A stretch of DNA of 64,000 bases. It comes from Mesorhizobium sp. WSM2240 (lineage in GTDB: Bacteria; Pseudomonadota; Alphaproteobacteria; Rhizobiales; Rhizobiaceae). This document shows, one piece after another, positions 62,713-64,000 of this stretch. The translations under genes were made by a program, and so were the position numbers. The notes beneath the pieces were generated by a model. It was not told the DNA's origin. It saw only the letters and a program-made list of their open reading frames with translations, and made no database searches. The DNA lies in NCBI RefSeq assembly GCF_040438645.1, contig NZ_CP159253.1:5012501-5076500 (forward strand), in the 5' to 3' direction. Numbering within the stretch: the first letter of the stretch is position 1; each line of letters opens with the position of its first letter.

Positions 62713-63228
62713 TCAGCTGACCTGCACCTTGGAAGCGGTCTTGTCCTCGGCCATCTTCTGCTGGAACATCTGCGCGAAGTCGATCGGGTCGAGCATCAGC
62801 GGCGGGAAGCCGCCATTGCGGGTCGCTTCGGCGATGATCTGGCGTGCGAAGGGGAACAGCAGCCGCGGGCACTCGATGAACAGCAGCGGCAGCATGTGCT
62901 CCTGCGGGAATCCCTCGATGCGGAACACGCCGCCATAGACCAGCTCGACATTGAACAGCACGTCCTTGTCAAAGGCCGCCTTGGCGTTCAGCGACAGATT
63001 GACGTCGAATTCCTTCTCCGACAGCGGATTGGCATTGACGTTGACGCTGATATTGATGCCCGGCGCCTTGTCGCGGCCGCGCAGCGAATTCGGCGCGCCG
63101 GGGCTCTCGAAGGAAAGGTCCTTCACATATTGGGCAAGCACATTGAGCGAAGCCTGGGTCGTTCCGGCGTTTCCGTTTCCGCTGGTCGGCGTTCCGGCCG
63201 ATTCGTTTTCTTTTTCTTTGCTGGCCAT
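62713..63228 (-). CDS. secB: Protein-export chaperone SecB
   Basis: A 171-residue homotetrameric chaperone that keeps precursors unfolded and delivers them to SecA. Conserved blocks: [85 protein letters not shown]. The N-terminal tail is polar and alphaproteobacterial in style. It converges with dnaQ. Confidence 0.97.
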   Translation of the reverse strand: MASKEKENESAGTPTSGNGNAGTTQASLNVLAQYVKDLSFESPGAPNSLRGRDKAPGINISVNVNANPLSEKEFDVNLSLNAKAAFDKDVLFNVELVYGGVFRIEGFPQEHMLPLLFIECPRLLFPFARQIIAEATRNGGFPPLMLDPIDFAQMFQQKMAEDKTASKVQVS

Positions 63229-63326
63229 CAGCTACGGTCCTCTTGGTTCAGCCGCGCGGCGGCCCGTTTGAATCGAGCGTTCGCTAGCATGCGCGGCATG
63301 TCAAGACAAGGAAAAGGCTCTTGCCG

Positions 63327-63848
63327 TCACTCCTCGTCTATCTGTCGCCAAGGCGACCCCGGCGACCCCCCTTTCGAGTAGTCGTCGGGATCGAGGTCGA
63401 TGGTGCGGCCGCTCCCTTTCCGGGCAAAGCCGCCGCCCATCGTGGAGAAACTGGTTGCGAAATTGACGCGGCTCTTCAGGAACCGCCAGCCGAGGTCGCG
63501 CACCTTCGGCACGAACAGCAGTATGCCGAGAAGATCGGTGAGGAAGCCGGGAATCAGCAGTAAGAATCCGGCGACGAGGATCATGATGCCGTGAGCAAGC
63601 TCGCGGCCCGGGTCGCGCCCGGCCTCGATGTCGCGGCGGATGCGCGTCATGACCCCGAAGCCCTGGAAGCGGAGCAGCATGGCGCCGGCAATGCCGCTCG
63701 CCACGATAAGCCCGAGCGTGGCGAGAACGCCAATCTGACGCCCGACCAGCACGAAGCCTGCTATTTCCAGGAGGGGAAGCACAAGCAGGAAGAGGGGGAT
63801 GAAGGGAATACGCACGAAACCGCCGGGGGCTGGAGTTGGAATGGGCAT
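63327..63848 (-). CDS. fxsA: FxsA family membrane protein
   Basis: A 173-residue FxsA-type inner-membrane protein: PFIPLFLLVLPLLEIAGFVLVGRQIGVLATLGLIVASGIAGAMLLR followed by LLLIPGFLTDLLGILLFVPKVR. The E. coli homologue relieves phage T7 exclusion by F plasmid. ATG at 63848 is used; a GTG at 63815 is closer to the usual family start, so the N-terminus is uncertain. The C-terminal tail is polar. Confidence 0.92.
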   Translation of the reverse strand: MPIPTPAPGGFVRIPFIPLFLLVLPLLEIAGFVLVGRQIGVLATLGLIVASGIAGAMLLRFQGFGVMTRIRRDIEAGRDPGRELAHGIMILVAGFLLLIPGFLTDLLGILLFVPKVRDLGWRFLKSRVNFATSFSTMGGGFARKGSGRTIDLDPDDYSKGGSPGSPWRQIDEE

Positions 63849-64000
63849 GGGCCAGTCAATGCTGGCGCATCGCCCCACAGATAGGTATGCACGGCTTTGA
63901 TTTGAATGATTGCGGCATGCGTTCTATATGCAGTGATTGAACAGCGCGACGCGGCGCCGGACGGCGATCTCGCCATCCAAGCCCGCTGGAACACGGGATC

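Noticed and set aside
63933..64000. Possible GTG-started gene running off the right end (VIEQRDAAPDGDLAIQARW)
   Set aside because: Only about 22 codons are visible, with no good ribosome binding site. It could be the start of a real gene but cannot be supported.
1..64000. CRISPR arrays, insertion sequences, prophage or rRNA operons
   Set aside because: No regularly spaced repeats, transposases, phage structural genes or rRNA sequence were recognised anywhere in the window.

Overview
The window is a piece of an alphaproteobacterial chromosome, most likely order Hyphomicrobiales (Rhizobiales) and close to Mesorhizobium/Phyllobacteriaceae. This rests on the gene families, the uniformly GC-rich coding sequence, the GTTC-N7-GTTC SOS box, an imuA-imuB-dnaE2 cassette, HemJ-type haem synthesis, and the gene order parB-parA-rsmG-mnmG-mnmE-rho-hemJ-hemE | ppsR-maf-aroE-coaE-dnaQ-secB-fxsA. 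That order surrounds the replication origin in this group. The gap between hemE and the kinase-pyrophosphorylase gene (58597-58993) is very probably oriC. Four parS sites lie at 52.1-54.2 kb. Genes left of the gap run leftward and genes right of it run rightward.

Layout. 0-8 kb: envelope and housekeeping genes (IalB-like protein, DUF1232, tyrosine phosphatase, thpR, a tesA/ybbA/ybbP-like esterase-ABC block, Bax-inhibitor-1 family, GNAT). 8.3-14.1 kb: SOS mutagenesis operon imuA-imuB-dnaE2 under a LexA box. 14.3-17.4 kb: zincin, DUF1737 with a CoA-ester lyase, an FAD oxidoreductase and a zinc-ribbon protein. 18-24.2 kb: leuD and leuB with a RidA-family gene and a SAF-domain dehydrogenase between them, two small envelope proteins, asd and a GNAT. 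24.2-24.7 kb: a non-coding stretch rich in perfect inverted repeats. 24.7-27.6 kb: proteostasis/translation genes (Trm112-like, Lon N-domain, CnoX, prolyl-tRNA editing) and tRNA-Gly(GCC). 27.8-33.2 kb: a variable-looking stretch after the tRNA with a DUF2161 nuclease-like gene, a beta-hydroxyacid dehydrogenase, a TRAP transporter whose large permease is frameshifted, and a small stress-like protein. 33.6-41 kb: a second-type aa3-like cytochrome oxidase cluster (II, I, two subunit III genes, IV), DUF2189, ctaB and cytochrome c. 41-48.7 kb: DMT exporter with a divergent LysR gene, then a five-gene Dpp-type ABC transporter coupled to an ATC-hydrolase-like gene. 48.7-64 kb: holA and the origin region.

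Working together: the right-hand third is the replication and segregation control centre (parABS, oriC, holA, dnaQ). The cox cluster, ctaB, hemE, hemJ and cytochrome c supply a respiratory oxidase and its haem. imuABC is inducible translesion synthesis. The most interesting signals are four GANTC (CcrM-type) sites in 32 bp inside the presumed oriC, two degenerate parS copies that share the same change creating GANTC, the transporter plus ATC-hydrolase operon next to holA, the structured non-coding island at 24.2-24.5 kb, and an orphan terminator upstream of the cox genes that may end a small RNA. No CRISPR array, insertion sequence, prophage or rRNA gene was seen.
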